The notes: a model not told the origin generated them from the sequence alone. A stretch of DNA of 38,503 nt from a bacterium BMS3Abin15 (GCA_002923195.1 BDTH01000029.1:1-38503), one strand, 5' to 3'. Counted from the stretch's first letter, positions 1-8,371 are shown. Numbers and translations: made by a program.

Positions 1-216
1 AGGAAAGGAAATTGCATAGACAATGCTCCGGTCGAATCTTTCTTTGGACATTTGAAAGATGATATCGACTACAAAAACTGCAAAACATTCGAGGAGATTT
101 ATCAGCTCATTGAAAACTACATAAAATACTACAACAATGAACGTGCGCAGTGGAGCAGAAACAAAATGACCCCTGTTGAATACAGGGATCATTTATTCGC
201 TCTTGCTGTCGCTTAG
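1..216 (+). CDS. IS3-family transposase (OrfB, C-terminal part, truncated by window edge)
   Basis: The reading frame is open from the first base and ends at TAG 214-216, giving 71 residues. The sequence contains the DNAPVESFFGHLK block followed by Y-N-N-E-R and a final TPVEYR, which is the last part of the integrase catalytic core of IS3-family OrfB transposases. The Glu in VESFF is the expected third residue of the DDE triad; the two Asp residues lie before the window. This family moves an insertion sequence by a copy-out circle pathway. Whether the element is intact cannot be judged from here. IS3 membership is clear from the motif; the exact subgroup is not determined. Confidence 0.9.
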   Translation, partial: RKGNCIDNAPVESFFGHLKDDIDYKNCKTFEEIYQLIENYIKYYNNERAQWSRNKMTPVEYRDHLFALAVA

Positions 217-251
217 CTGTTTTTTTATCTGTGTCTACTAAATGGGGTACA
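1..251 (+). mobile_element. 3' end of an IS3-family insertion sequence, with probable right terminal repeat at about 232-251
   Basis: After the transposase stop comes a short spacer and then TGTCTACTAAATGGGGTACA (232-251). Its TG...CA ends are what is expected of an IS3-group terminal inverted repeat. The left end is outside the window, so neither the partner repeat nor the target duplication can be verified. The element points toward the 3' end of rplL. Confidence 0.6.
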
Positions 252-255
252 CTTC

Positions 256-276
256 ACTTCAACGGGGCTGTTTTTT
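256..276 (+). terminator. Orphan right half of a terminator or palindrome next to the IS end
   Basis: CAACGGGGCTG followed by TTTTTT looks like the descending arm and U-tract of a rho-independent terminator. The ascending arm (CAGCCCCGTT) is not present to its left, where the IS end lies. The simplest reading is that the IS landed in the loop of a hairpin. It could also be half of the CCCCGTT/AACGGGG palindromes seen elsewhere in the window. Confidence 0.4.
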
Positions 277-292
277 ATTTCGAAGAATAAGA

Positions 293-781
293 TTATTTTA
301 ATGTAACAGTGGCGCCTGCCTCTTCTAATTTCTTCTTAGTTTCTTCCGCTTCTTCTTTGGCTACTTTTTCCTTAATAACCTTAGGAGCAGCATCTACTAA
401 ATCCTTCGCGTCTTTAAGCCCCAATCCGGTAGCTTCTCTAACAGCCTTGATAGCGTTGATTTTTTGATCTCCGGCAGCCGTAAGCTCAATGTCAAATTCG
501 GACTTTTCTTCTGCAACGCTTTCTTCCCCAACAGCGCCTGGAGCAGCAGCTATAGCCATTGGAGCAGCAGCACTAACGCCAAACTTGTCTTCAAGAATGC
601 TAACAAGTTCTGAAAGGTCCAAAACGCTCATTTTTTCAACTTCATCAACAAGCTTTTTGAATTTTTCAGGAACCTTAACGTCCCCGCCTTGACTCGCGTC
701 AGTCGAGGCAGACTTTTTTTCTTCTTTAGCTTCTTTTTTATCCTCCGAAGCTTTAGCGGAGGGGGATTTTTCTTCAGCCAT
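293..781 (-). CDS. rplL: 50S ribosomal protein L7/L12, with long N-terminal extension
   Basis: This is the stalk protein of the large ribosomal subunit, which recruits translation GTPases. The C-terminal domain is unmistakable ([18 protein letters not shown], then [17 protein letters not shown]). The N-terminal dimerisation helix is [17 protein letters not shown] at about residues 53-69, followed by an Ala-rich hinge. The protein is 162 residues, about 40 longer than usual, because of a Lys/Glu-rich N-terminal extension (residues 1-35). Part of that extension is encoded by an imperfect palindrome near 685-710. A conventional-length start would be the Met at residue 51, but the frame is open from the upstream ATG. 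It lies 87 nt downstream of rplJ, as expected for the L10-L12 operon. No terminator is visible after its stop. Confidence 0.95.
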   Translation of the reverse strand: MAEEKSPSAKASEDKKEAKEEKKSASTDASQGGDVKVPEKFKKLVDEVEKMSVLDLSELVSILEDKFGVSAAAPMAIAAAPGAVGEESVAEEKSEFDIELTAAGDQKINAIKAVREATGLGLKDAKDLVDAAPKVIKEKVAKEEAEETKKKLEEAGATVTLK

Positions 782-868
782 ATTATTTGTATGCTAATTC
801 ACGCGAATGTGTAAACAAATTCATGCGAATAACATCTGATTAATTTATTAATTGTTTATTAATTTGCA

Positions 869-1402
869 TTAATTAGCCTTTTCATTAGCGACAGATTCGC
901 ATCTAGCTTTGAGCACTTGGACTAGTCCCCTCAAATTACCGACCAAAACATTAGCTAGCCCGAATATTGGAGATTTCAAGCTTCCAACCAGTCTCGCTAG
1001 CAATTCCTCCTTACTTGGAAGCTTTGCTAGAGCATTCATTTCTTCTGAATTCATTTCTTTCTCTCCCAATAATCCTCCTATTATTTTAAGATTCTCATTG
1101 CCTTTTGCAAGTTTTGCGATTATCTTAGCCGGAGTAACCTCATTATTTTCGGAAACCGTCACAGCAATTTGTCCTTCCAATTTTTTTGTGTCCATTTTAA
1201 TGCCCGCTTCCTTAAGCGCAATGCCTAAAAGAGTTTTTTTAATAACCTTGAAATCTGCTTGCGATTCCCTAAGCTCCTTCCTTAAACCAGTTAGATCCTT
1301 AACTTGCAATCCCTTAAAATCAGAAAACACGACCGATTTGGAAGATTTTATCTTCTCGGCCAGATCTTTAACTATTTGCTTTTTTTGATCCTTGCTTAAC
1401 AT
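869..1402 (-). CDS. rplJ: 50S ribosomal protein L10
   Basis: L10 anchors the L7/L12 dimers to 23S rRNA and, in many bacteria, represses its own operon by binding the leader RNA. The N-terminal half has the family pattern (SVVFSDFKGLQVKDLTGLRKELRE, residues about 24-47, then VIKKTLLGIAL). The C-terminal helix that binds L12 is present. At 177 residues it has normal length. It is the first gene of a two-gene operon with rplL, and a structured leader lies upstream. Unusually, rplK and rplA, which normally precede it, are 30 kb away at 31.4-32.6 kb. Confidence 0.95.
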   Translation of the reverse strand: MLSKDQKKQIVKDLAEKIKSSKSVVFSDFKGLQVKDLTGLRKELRESQADFKVIKKTLLGIALKEAGIKMDTKKLEGQIAVTVSENNEVTPAKIIAKLAKGNENLKIIGGLLGEKEMNSEEMNALAKLPSKEELLARLVGSLKSPIFGLANVLVGNLRGLVQVLKARCESVANEKAN

Positions 1403-1499
1403 AATCTCATTTCAATAATTAAATCACTCCCCTACAAACTTACTAATCTAATACAAATTTACAAATATTTATTCGTATATTCGTACTAAATTCGTAATT

Positions 1500-1541
1500 C
1501 GCCCGCCCGCAACGCCTTGAGCGTAGCAATTGGCGGACAGG
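1500..1541. repeat. Dispersed palindromic repeat, GC-rich family
   Basis: CGCCCGCCCGCAACGCC faces GCGTAGCAATTGGCGG as an imperfect inverted repeat. It is related to the palindromes inside dnaE (17735-17773) and thrS (19171-19209), which share the core GC(A)A(T/C)GC..GCGTTGC..GGCGGG. Confidence 0.55.
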
Positions 1542-1544
1542 TAG

Positions 1545-1680
1545 AGAAAAACAAAAATCCTGCATATCCGCAGAACTGAACAACAACTAACAAGTGTTAG
1601 ATTTTTCCTCAGTAGGACTTATATATTCGTATGTGCCTGTTCGTTAAGGCTTTCGCATACTGCCTACCTTCTGCGGAATA
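1545..1680 (-). promoter_or_regulatory. Candidate L10 (rplJ) leader with attenuator hairpin
   Basis: On the minus strand, upstream of rplJ, the sequence has CCGCAGAAGGTAGGC, then GCCTTAACGA, then CCTACTGAGG. This resembles the conserved core of bacterial L10 leaders, where L10-L12 binds a kink-turn-containing element. GGTAGG can pair with CCTAC. Downstream, CTGCGGATATGCAG followed by a broken T-tract (1547-1559) looks like an attenuator. CCGCAGAA at the start can also pair with TTCTGCGG in the attenuator, giving mutually exclusive folds. Assignment is from sequence resemblance and position; no covariance model was run. Confidence 0.55.
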
Positions 1681-1737
1681 TTTAGTTATAGAAGTATATT
1701 AACGCAATACTGAACTACTGTCAACTATCGCCCTTCC

Positions 1738-1788
1738 CGCCTCTCTGGCGGGTCACCGCCCGTCTGCCGACGAGGCAGGACGAGGCGA
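1738..1788. repeat. Two adjacent palindromic repeats upstream of rplJ
   Basis: CCCGCCTCTCTGGCGGG is a perfect short hairpin. It is followed by CCGTCTGCCGACGAGGCAGG, whose core recurs inside the 3' end of miaA (22984-23003). These belong to the dispersed palindromes of this genome. Confidence 0.65.
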
Positions 1789-1808
1789 CTTCTCACAGCT
1801 TTACCGTA

Positions 1809-2252
1809 TTATTTCTTGGGCTTTTCGGCCGGCTTATCTTCCTCTTTTTTATCTTGTTTCTCTTCCTTTTTTTCAGCAACTGGCTCTTTTGCTTGCCCCG
1901 TCCGCCTAGGCTCGCGCTCGTCGAGACTGGCAGCATCTGCTTTGGCAGATTGGTTCGGAGCCTCTTCCTCTCCTTTCTTTTGTTTTTTGGCCTTTATCTT
2001 AATAAGGCGTTTCTCGCCGGTAACAATTCCCTGTTTGATAAATAAGTTGTAAACACTGTCGGAAACCTGAGCACCTTTATCTATCCAGTGTTTTATTCTT
2101 TCATTCTTAAAAACACCTTTTTTTGAATGGGGGTCGTAACTGCCGACAATTTCCACATGCCGTCCTCCAGGAGCGATAGTGTGTTCCTGGACAACAATTC
2201 GAAATTGAGCCTTATTCTTTTTTCCAACTCGGTTAAATCTAATGGCTAGCAT
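1809..2252 (-). CDS. rpsP: 30S ribosomal protein S16, with charged C-terminal extension
   Basis: S16 is a small-subunit assembly protein. Residues 1-85 match the family: MLAIRFNRVGKKNKAQFRIV, then the R/G-rich VEIVGSYDPHSK and the GAQVSDSVYNLFIKQGIV region. The family usually ends near residue 80-95. Here a 55-residue tail rich in Lys, Glu and Ala follows, part of which (about 1897-1930) is encoded by an imperfect palindromic repeat read in frame. The gene stands alone, about 400 nt upstream of the rplJ start and in the same direction. Confidence 0.95.
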   Translation of the reverse strand: MLAIRFNRVGKKNKAQFRIVVQEHTIAPGGRHVEIVGSYDPHSKKGVFKNERIKHWIDKGAQVSDSVYNLFIKQGIVTGEKRLIKIKAKKQKKGEEEAPNQSAKADAASLDEREPRRTGQAKEPVAEKKEEKQDKKEEDKPAEKPKK

Positions 2253-2431
2253 AAATTTTCTTGAATTAACACGTGATTAATAGTTTACAACACCCACAAA
2301 AAGATGTCAATCTCGTTAAATTAATAAGAGCTTAAAATAGCTTAAGTTCTTATTAAAAATTTCGTTAAATGTCCCATATTTATCGTCGAAAAATTTTCAC
2401 TGCCTCCAAATAAAGTGGACTATGATACTGA

Positions 2432-3307
2432 TTATTCTTCGCTGTTAAACGCCGCTTTTAAATCTTCTCTGGCATCTTCTAATGTGCTTTTAAATTCTTC
2501 AATAGCAGCCTTCACTGCTTCATTTCTTGTTTCCGCAAGACCTGGCACAGCATCTCCTATCTTAGCTATTGATTCCCTTGCGCTTTTAAACGCCTCTCTG
2601 GCCGCCTGAAGATCACTGCGGATAGTTTCACGTATTAACTGTATATCAACGTCATCGCCACCACAAGCGCCCTCTGCTTTACTAATAGCTACCTCCCTGG
2701 CGCTCTTGAAATCAGATATTGCATCATTCATGTCTGATTTTCTGCTGGCTATCGCGTCATCAACTCCGTCCCTGAAAACTTTGATCGCCGCATCAACAGC
2801 ATCCCTTCTTTTGTCTACATCTGCTTCCACAGTCGCCTTAAAATCAGCCCCTGCTTGTTTTTGTTCGTCAGTTTCAGCTCTGGCTTCCAGTTTTTCGTAA
2901 TATTTCGCCCTGGCCTCATCTCTTTTGGCGCGGCGTGTTGCCAACCTCTCATCCCTTTTATTTCTTCTCTCCTCTAATTTAGCTTCCCTGTTTTCCTTCC
3001 ATTCTCCCAGTTTTTCTTCACGATTAGAAAAGCGGTCACTGACCCTTGAAGAAAGTTCGCTAAACCTTTCACAAATTTTTTCTATTCTTTTTTCCTTCAT
3101 CTCGGCTATTTTTTCTTCTCGCTGTTCTTTCAACTCTTCCCTCTTAGTTTCGCGCTCTGCCTGAATTTCTACCCTCTTGGCTTCCCTCTCTGCTTGAGCA
3201 GTTTCCCTATTTGCTTTTACCTCTTCTGGAGTAATTGCACCAGCCGGAATAGCAAAAACAAGAATAAGTATTGACAGTAGCACTTTTATGACAGTCTTGT
3301 TTTTCAT
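2432..3307 (-). CDS. Exported, highly charged coiled-coil protein of unknown function
   Basis: Residues 1-24 form a classical signal peptide (Lys-rich start, hydrophobic VLLSILILVFAIPAGA core and an Ala-Gly-Ala cleavage region). The remaining 265 residues are dominated by Glu, Lys, Arg and Ala in long amphipathic helices. They include repeated RE..KR...Q.ERE and REEKL...ENREAKLEER units (about residues 35-135), then a more Asp/Ala-rich part with one Cys near residue 218. I recognise no enzymatic motif. It is followed by a palindromic repeat from the gene for a small acidic membrane protein, and both may act at the cell envelope. An extracytoplasmic structural or binding role is only a guess. 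Confidence 0.75.
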   Translation of the reverse strand: MKNKTVIKVLLSILILVFAIPAGAITPEEVKANRETAQAEREAKRVEIQAERETKREELKEQREEKIAEMKEKRIEKICERFSELSSRVSDRFSNREEKLGEWKENREAKLEERRNKRDERLATRRAKRDEARAKYYEKLEARAETDEQKQAGADFKATVEADVDKRRDAVDAAIKVFRDGVDDAIASRKSDMNDAISDFKSAREVAISKAEGACGGDDVDIQLIRETIRSDLQAAREAFKSARESIAKIGDAVPGLAETRNEAVKAAIEEFKSTLEDAREDLKAAFNSEE

Positions 3308-3335
3308 ATTTTTTATATTTTAATTATTTACCCTG

Positions 3336-3384
3336 TTAAATCCTGCGAAGCAGGAATAGCAGGGCTATTATTTAACAGGGTTAA
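3336..3384. repeat. Palindromic repeat between two envelope-protein genes
   Basis: CCCTGTTAAAT and ATTTAACAGGG form a perfect 11-bp outer stem. Inside are a smaller hairpin, CCTGCGAAGCAGG, and ATAGCAGGGCTAT. It could serve as a terminator for the acidic membrane protein gene, whose last codons it touches. Its outer arms resemble the CCCCGTTAAAT palindromes at 15207 and 33535. Confidence 0.7.
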
Positions 3385-3653
3385 AGCACATTGTCATCTA
3401 TTGTGTCTGCGTCAAAGTCCTCGCTGTCAAAATCATCCAACACTTCTTCGCTTACATCAAAATCATCAACATCCTGTTCAAAATCAGCGTCATTTTCTAA
3501 GTCAATTTTAACAGGCGCGGCGTCATCGCTTATTTTACTCTGGCTCGGAGCCGGTGAAATACTGGGAGCTTTAGACTGATTCAAAGCCAAGAAGAGGCCA
3601 GCTATGATGACAAACACTCCCAGCAGTATTAATACATAATATTTTTTCTGCAT
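3381..3653 (-). CDS. Small single-pass membrane protein with very acidic tail
   Basis: The 90-residue product begins MQKKYYVLILLGVFVIIAGLF, a single N-terminal membrane anchor or uncleaved signal. It continues with a Ser/Pro-rich linker, then a tail in which about half the residues are Asp or Glu (DFEQDVDDFDVSEEVLDDFD). It has no Cys, so it is not a lipoprotein. It precedes the exported, Lys/Arg/Glu-rich coiled-coil gene in the same direction, with only a palindromic repeat between them. An electrostatic pairing is conceivable but unproven. Function unknown. Confidence 0.7.
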   Translation of the reverse strand: MQKKYYVLILLGVFVIIAGLFLALNQSKAPSISPAPSQSKISDDAAPVKIDLENDADFEQDVDDFDVSEEVLDDFDSEDFDADTIDDNVL

Positions 3654-3773
3654 TTTTTTTATTTTAATAATTATTATATTTACCCTGCCCTAATTATATA
3701 CTGTTTCTGACTATTTTAGAAAACATGGTGTGGATAAGTTTATCGGAAACGGTTTTTCCTCCTCGCCGGCCAG

Positions 3774-6092
3774 TTATTTTTTAATGCCTCCTTCCTGCCC
3801 TATCTGATCCAAATGGACGGAAAGCAGTTTGGAAATTCCGTCTTCTCCCATCGTTACGCCGTAAAGAAGCGATGCCTGGCGCATTGTCTCACGATTATGA
3901 GTAATAATAACAAATTGTGTGTTATGGGACAATTCCTGAAGAATCCTTCCAAACCGCCTTGAATTAGCTTCGTCTAGGGCCGCTTCTACCTCATCCAGTA
4001 CCGCGAATGGAGGCGGGTTATAAGAAATAATAGCAAACAGCAACGCTATGGAAGTAAGCGATCTTTCCCCTCCAGAAAGCATGGTTAGGTTAGTAATTTT
4101 CTTTCCCGGTGGGCAAGCGGATATATCAATTCCTATTTCTTCTTTATCCCGAGCTTCGTCGAGGGACTTATCATCATCCTCATCCTTATTCTCCCCTGCC
4201 CCGAGCTCAGTCGAGGGGTCATCAGCTTCTTTCTTCAGTCTTCTTTTTTGAATTTTTGCCTTAACAAGATGCGCGTTTCCTCCACCAAAGATTATTCTAA
4301 AATAATTAGTAAATTCCTTATTTATTTTCTCAAATGCCTGATTAAATGTTTTACTGATTTTTTGATCCATTTCCTTTATCACTTCATTGAGAGATCCTAT
4401 CGCCTTTTCTAAGTCCTTAGACTCCTGGGATAAGAACTCGTGCCTTTTGTTAACTTCTTCGTATTCTTCAACAATCAACGGATCGATTCCCCCGATTTGC
4501 TCCATTTGCACTTTCAGTTTGGAAATCTCTCCCTCTAGGGAATTTCTATCGCACGGCTGGCCGTCATATTTAAGATCCTTGGCTTCTAATTTCAGCTCGC
4601 TTTTTATTTCGTTAGCTAAATCTTCCTCTCTTACCTCAACTTTGGCCAGCTTTATTTTGGCTTCATTAAAATTATCCTTGAATTTATCAAGATCCTTCTG
4701 TTTCTCGTATAATTCCCGTTCTAGCTGAAAAAATTTCTCTCTTGTTTGTTTATCCTTTTCAATTTCTTCTTCAATGTTTTTTTCCGTTTTTTCTATTTCT
4801 GACTTACACTTACTTATTTTGCCTGTCAATTCTTCCTGTTTTTTACCAAGACTTTCTATTCTATCCTTACCCTCTACCTTAGAAGCGCTTCTGTCTATCT
4901 TTACCTCCCCTTCCCCAACATCTTTGTATAAATCATACAGTTCTTGCTGGATAGCCCGAGCAAACTCCTTGATGCCCTGAAGTTCACTTAAGTCTTCCAC
5001 ACTATTTAGGCGATTAATAAGTTTTTCTTGGTTTTGACGGACTCGCTCCAATCTGGATTTCACATATCCCAAGTCAACCGGGATAGTTTCAATAATCCGC
5101 TGTTGCTCCATTCTCTCCTTTTCTATTTCAATCCTTCCTTCGGCAATAACCATCTCCTTTTCCAGATTGTTTAGCTCTTGGTATAGGTCTTGTTTTCTTT
5201 TTTCCATCTCTTCCTGCGCCTTGGAATCCAGAGCTTTTTCCGATTCCTGGCTTAATTCGTCATTCAGCTTATCAACCTGGCGCTGAGCATTGGACATCTT
5301 GGCTCCCAGATCATTCTTTTCTCCTGAAACATTGTTTTTTTCAGATTCAAATTTACTCCAGAGATACGAAAAAAGTTTTATTTGTTTTTCCTTAAGCTCT
5401 TGGGCAACTTCTTTTCCTTTCTGGGCCTTTTCCGCCTGACGCTTAAGCATTCTAAGGTGAGGCTTTATTTCTTTTATGAGGTCGCCCGCCCTTTCAAGAT
5501 TATTTCTGGTGGATTCTAATTTTCTTATAGCTCTTTCCTTTTTGATTTGATATTGTTTTACTCCGGCCGCATCTTCCAGTATAGATCTTCTCTCTGCGGG
5601 AGTAGCGCTCAACACAGAGTCAGACATGCCCTGACTAACCACACAGTAGCTTTCCTTCCCTACTCCGGCTTTGGCCAGAAGATCAATTACATCAATAAGG
5701 CGGACGCGGCTGTCGTTGATTAAATATTCAGATTCGCCATTCCTAAAAAGCTTCCGGGATATCGCAACTTCCGAAAACTCCAAAGGGATCCGTTTGTCGG
5801 AGTTGTCGAAATAGAGGGTGGCCCAGGCGCTTCCCAAGCGGGCTTTTTTTCCTGATCCGGAAAAAATAACGTCTTCCGACTTCTTCCCCCTTAAATTCTT
5901 CATCGACTGCTCCCCCATCGCCCAGCTGATAGCATCGGCCACATTGGACTTTCCCGAGCCGTTAGGGCCGACAATAGCGGTTATTCCGCATCCTTTTTTC
6001 TCACCGTTAAAATTACACGCTGGGAGAAATTCCAACGTGGTTTTATTGGCAAACGATTTAAATCCTGATATTTCTACTTTCTTTAAAAACAT
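3774..6092 (-). CDS. smc: SMC-family chromosome condensation ATPase, short and apparently hinge-less
   Basis: SMC proteins organise and segregate chromosomes. The N-terminal ATPase half has FLKKVEISGFKSFA, Walker A GPNGSGKSN (about residue 42) and the Q-loop region. The C-terminal half has the ABC signature LSGGERS (672), Walker B FAVLDEVEAALD (about 696) and the His of the switch (IITHNRE). The protein has 772 residues, against about 1150-1200 in typical bacteria. The middle (about 200-590) reads as heptad-like coiled coil with no globular hinge and none of the Gly-rich hinge motifs. An acidic insert near 626-655 is encoded by two palindromic repeats (4146-4216). It may dimerise differently from canonical SMC. 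SbcC or RecN are less likely because the head motifs are SMC-like. Confidence 0.9.
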   Translation of the reverse strand: MFLKKVEISGFKSFANKTTLEFLPACNFNGEKKGCGITAIVGPNGSGKSNVADAISWAMGEQSMKNLRGKKSEDVIFSGSGKKARLGSAWATLYFDNSDKRIPLEFSEVAISRKLFRNGESEYLINDSRVRLIDVIDLLAKAGVGKESYCVVSQGMSDSVLSATPAERRSILEDAAGVKQYQIKKERAIRKLESTRNNLERAGDLIKEIKPHLRMLKRQAEKAQKGKEVAQELKEKQIKLFSYLWSKFESEKNNVSGEKNDLGAKMSNAQRQVDKLNDELSQESEKALDSKAQEEMEKRKQDLYQELNNLEKEMVIAEGRIEIEKERMEQQRIIETIPVDLGYVKSRLERVRQNQEKLINRLNSVEDLSELQGIKEFARAIQQELYDLYKDVGEGEVKIDRSASKVEGKDRIESLGKKQEELTGKISKCKSEIEKTEKNIEEEIEKDKQTREKFFQLERELYEKQKDLDKFKDNFNEAKIKLAKVEVREEDLANEIKSELKLEAKDLKYDGQPCDRNSLEGEISKLKVQMEQIGGIDPLIVEEYEEVNKRHEFLSQESKDLEKAIGSLNEVIKEMDQKISKTFNQAFEKINKEFTNYFRIIFGGGNAHLVKAKIQKRRLKKEADDPSTELGAGENKDEDDDKSLDEARDKEEIGIDISACPPGKKITNLTMLSGGERSLTSIALLFAIISYNPPPFAVLDEVEAALDEANSRRFGRILQELSHNTQFVIITHNRETMRQASLLYGVTMGEDGISKLLSVHLDQIGQEGGIKK

Positions 6093-6194
6093 GTATTAAC
6101 ACACAATAAAGAGCATATTACATGCTCATATCTACGCCTATATTATACTATATTTTATCAAAAAAATCATTCTTGCTTTATTTCTTTCACGAAC

Positions 6195-6497
6195 TTAGGA
6201 TCCGTTTTTATACATAAAATAAGCAAGGGCTAATCCAATTAATATAGCCACAAAGAATTGTACTAAAATTCCAATAGAGATATATTTTCTTTTTTTATAG
6301 AAAAATAACACTGATCCAGTATATATAACTAATATAATGACGGGATATAAAGTTAAAAATGCTTGTTGGGGTAAATTAATTAATAAGAATGATAAGACAT
6401 TTGACAGAATAAAAATAGCAGCAAACATCCCGAAAAAACCAATGCAAAGATCCGCGATTTTCTCTTTTTTGTTTTTATATTCTTTTTTATTTATCAT
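6195..6497 (-). CDS. Small membrane protein of unknown function
   Basis: This is a 100-residue product with a Lys-rich start followed by three hydrophobic stretches likely to span the membrane: about residues 17-40, 46-66 and 74-95. It ends in a short polar tail. It resembles no family I can name. It lies between smc and the glucosidase gene on the same strand, with about 90-100 nt on each side, so it may be transcribed alone. Confidence 0.6.
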   Translation of the reverse strand: MINKKEYKNKKEKIADLCIGFFGMFAAIFILSNVLSFLLINLPQQAFLTLYPVIILVIYTGSVLFFYKKRKYISIGILVQFFVAILIGLALAYFMYKNGS

Positions 6498-6584
6498 GTC
6501 TACATTTATATTTTACTACATTTTCCAAATTTTAGAAACTAAGGCAAGACTTAACGGTCCACCCTAAACATTAAAAAAACCTAC

Positions 6585-7772
6585 TTAATCCTCTCCGATC
6601 ATATTTAATAAACCGCAGGCGGCCCAGGCTTGAAGAGAATTGGCCTTAATGGTGTTTTTTAATCTTCTTTCGTACTGTCTGGCACCGCCAGAAAGGGAGC
6701 TAATCTCGCCATTTTTTACTCCAAATAGCTCAGGTATATATCCTAATTCCTGATAAGCCGACAGTAGCGCTTGCTTTATTTGCCCTGCTTCTTTTAAAAA
6801 TCCTGACTGCTTAAGCCCGTAATAAATTATCCAGTTATCATGCGGCCAGATAGATCCTAGATGGTAACTCGAATAATCAAAATCAGGATTATTTTCAGAA
6901 ACTGTGCGGATGCCGAAAGGCGTAAAAATATCTTTTCTAAAAAGACGTTTTACTATTTTTTGCATAGCTTCTTCCGGAACAATGCCGGAAAAAAGAAGAT
7001 GGCCGGGATTGGAAGAAACGCTTTTCTTGGGATTTTTATTTTTATCAAGAGCCAAATAATAATATTGTTCCTCTTCCCACCAGAAAGCTTTTTGAAATGC
7101 ATTCTTTAGTGCATTTGCCTTATCTGTCCACAAATCCTTTAAAGAATCATCCTTGCTAAAATGCTCGGCTAGCTTAACACCAGCCTTGTAAGCCGCATAA
7201 GCGTAACCCTGAACCTCAACAAGGGCTACCGGTGGAATAATTTTCAGGTGGTCCTCAAAGTTATCGCGCCAACCCTGATGAAAAAGGCCATGGGGATTTT
7301 TCCTTTTATATTCGATAAAATTATCCCGGTCAGGGTCGCCATAAGCCGAAAGCCAGTTAAGAGCCGCTACAATGTTATCCCAGATTTGCAAAAGAAAATC
7401 CATGTCATTGGTTTTTTCAAAATATTTTTCCGCTACAATAACAAAAAGCGGCGTAGAATCAACACCGCCAAAATAAGGAAATTGCCATTCAGGCAAAGCT
7501 GATTGCTCTTTTTTTGTAAACCTGTGCTCATGCAATATCTTGCCTGGCCTTTCTTCTGATTTATTGTTTACAATCTTACTCTGATATTTTGCCAGAATCT
7601 TCAAAGTATTTTTTGCAATTATCGGATCTATTCCGATCATCTGCCAAGAGCTTATAAGAGAGTCTCTGCCGAAAAGAGAAAAATAATTCGGGTAACCGGC
7701 CCTTAGATAACCTTCGGGTGCTTTTAATTTATCAATCCCTAAAAGCAATTTACTTTTGATTTCTTCTTCCAT
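6585..7772 (-). CDS. Glycogen-debranching/amylo-alpha-1,6-glucosidase-type glycoside hydrolase
   Basis: This is a 395-residue cytosolic protein resembling the (alpha/alpha)6-barrel C-terminal domain of glycogen debranching enzymes. Motifs seen: YFSLFGRDSLISSWQMI near the N-terminus, with the family's Arg-Asp; FPYFGGVDSTPLFV; HGLFHQGWRDNF; and SIWPHDNWIIYYGL, with the conserved Trp-Pro-His-Asp. These cluster around the active site of this fold. It would release glucose from alpha-1,6 branch points or related short glucans. No signal peptide is present. The substrate is inferred from family only; a trehalase-like or other alpha-glucosidase activity is possible. Confidence 0.8.
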   Translation of the reverse strand: MEEEIKSKLLLGIDKLKAPEGYLRAGYPNYFSLFGRDSLISSWQMIGIDPIIAKNTLKILAKYQSKIVNNKSEERPGKILHEHRFTKKEQSALPEWQFPYFGGVDSTPLFVIVAEKYFEKTNDMDFLLQIWDNIVAALNWLSAYGDPDRDNFIEYKRKNPHGLFHQGWRDNFEDHLKIIPPVALVEVQGYAYAAYKAGVKLAEHFSKDDSLKDLWTDKANALKNAFQKAFWWEEEQYYYLALDKNKNPKKSVSSNPGHLLFSGIVPEEAMQKIVKRLFRKDIFTPFGIRTVSENNPDFDYSSYHLGSIWPHDNWIIYYGLKQSGFLKEAGQIKQALLSAYQELGYIPELFGVKNGEISSLSGGARQYERRLKNTIKANSLQAWAACGLLNMIGED

Positions 7773-7813
7773 AATATAAACTATATTATTTATTATATTT
7801 TTAATAATACCAT

Positions 7814-8371
7814 CTATTTTCTTATAATTAAATATTTCGTTTCTGGTATTTTATATATTTCTAAATCTTCTTTATATTCCTTCAAACTTTTAAATTCTTT
7901 CGCCCATTTTTTACTGTAATGGACAAAAACTTTTATTGGCAGTATCCCCATTCCTTTTTCTATTCTTTTCTTGCCCCTTACATAATAATACTTTGACAGA
8001 ACATTTGCTCCAGCTGAAGATCCGGCGACTATTTTTCCTCTGAATAATTTTTCCAGATTATTTGTTTTTTTAATTTTGTCAATAAGCAACCTATTGTCTC
8101 CGCCTTTTATATATATTGTATCTGCCCTTTTCACCTGCTTAGAAAAAATTTCCGGATCATCGTCAGCTAATATAAATTCTATTTTCTTTTTAATGTGAGT
8201 AAATTTTTTCTTTTCCCATTCAAATTCCTCAGGCCAAGTTTTTTTAGGTTTTGAAAAACAAACAACCAAAATCCTGGGCATTTTAACACCTTTCACCATT
8301 TCTTTAAAAAAGTTTTTATTATGGATGGAATTTCTTTTTGTCTCCCCTCCATGAAGTATATATTTTATCAT
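7814..8371 (-). CDS. Peptidase S51-family protein (dipeptidase E-like)
   Basis: The 185-residue protein opens with YILHGGET, then a Rossmann-like segment. It has IYIKGGDNRLL and the nucleophile elbow GSSAGAN, where the first Ser after Gly-Ser is the expected catalytic residue. This arrangement is typical of S51 peptidases, related to aspartyl dipeptidase PepE and cyanophycinase. It is slightly shorter than PepE (about 230 residues). It lies 41 nt from the debranching-type gene in the same direction. A dipeptidase role is inferred from the family. Confidence 0.75.
   Translation of the reverse strand: MIKYILHGGETKRNSIHNKNFFKEMVKGVKMPRILVVCFSKPKKTWPEEFEWEKKKFTHIKKKIEFILADDDPEIFSKQVKRADTIYIKGGDNRLLIDKIKKTNNLEKLFRGKIVAGSSAGANVLSKYYYVRGKKRIEKGMGILPIKVFVHYSKKWAKEFKSLKEYKEDLEIYKIPETKYLIIRK

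Noticed and set aside
909-1388. Long plus-strand ORF opposite rplJ
   Set aside because: It is the antisense shadow of rplJ, has Ser/Phe-rich low-complexity composition and no ribosome site.
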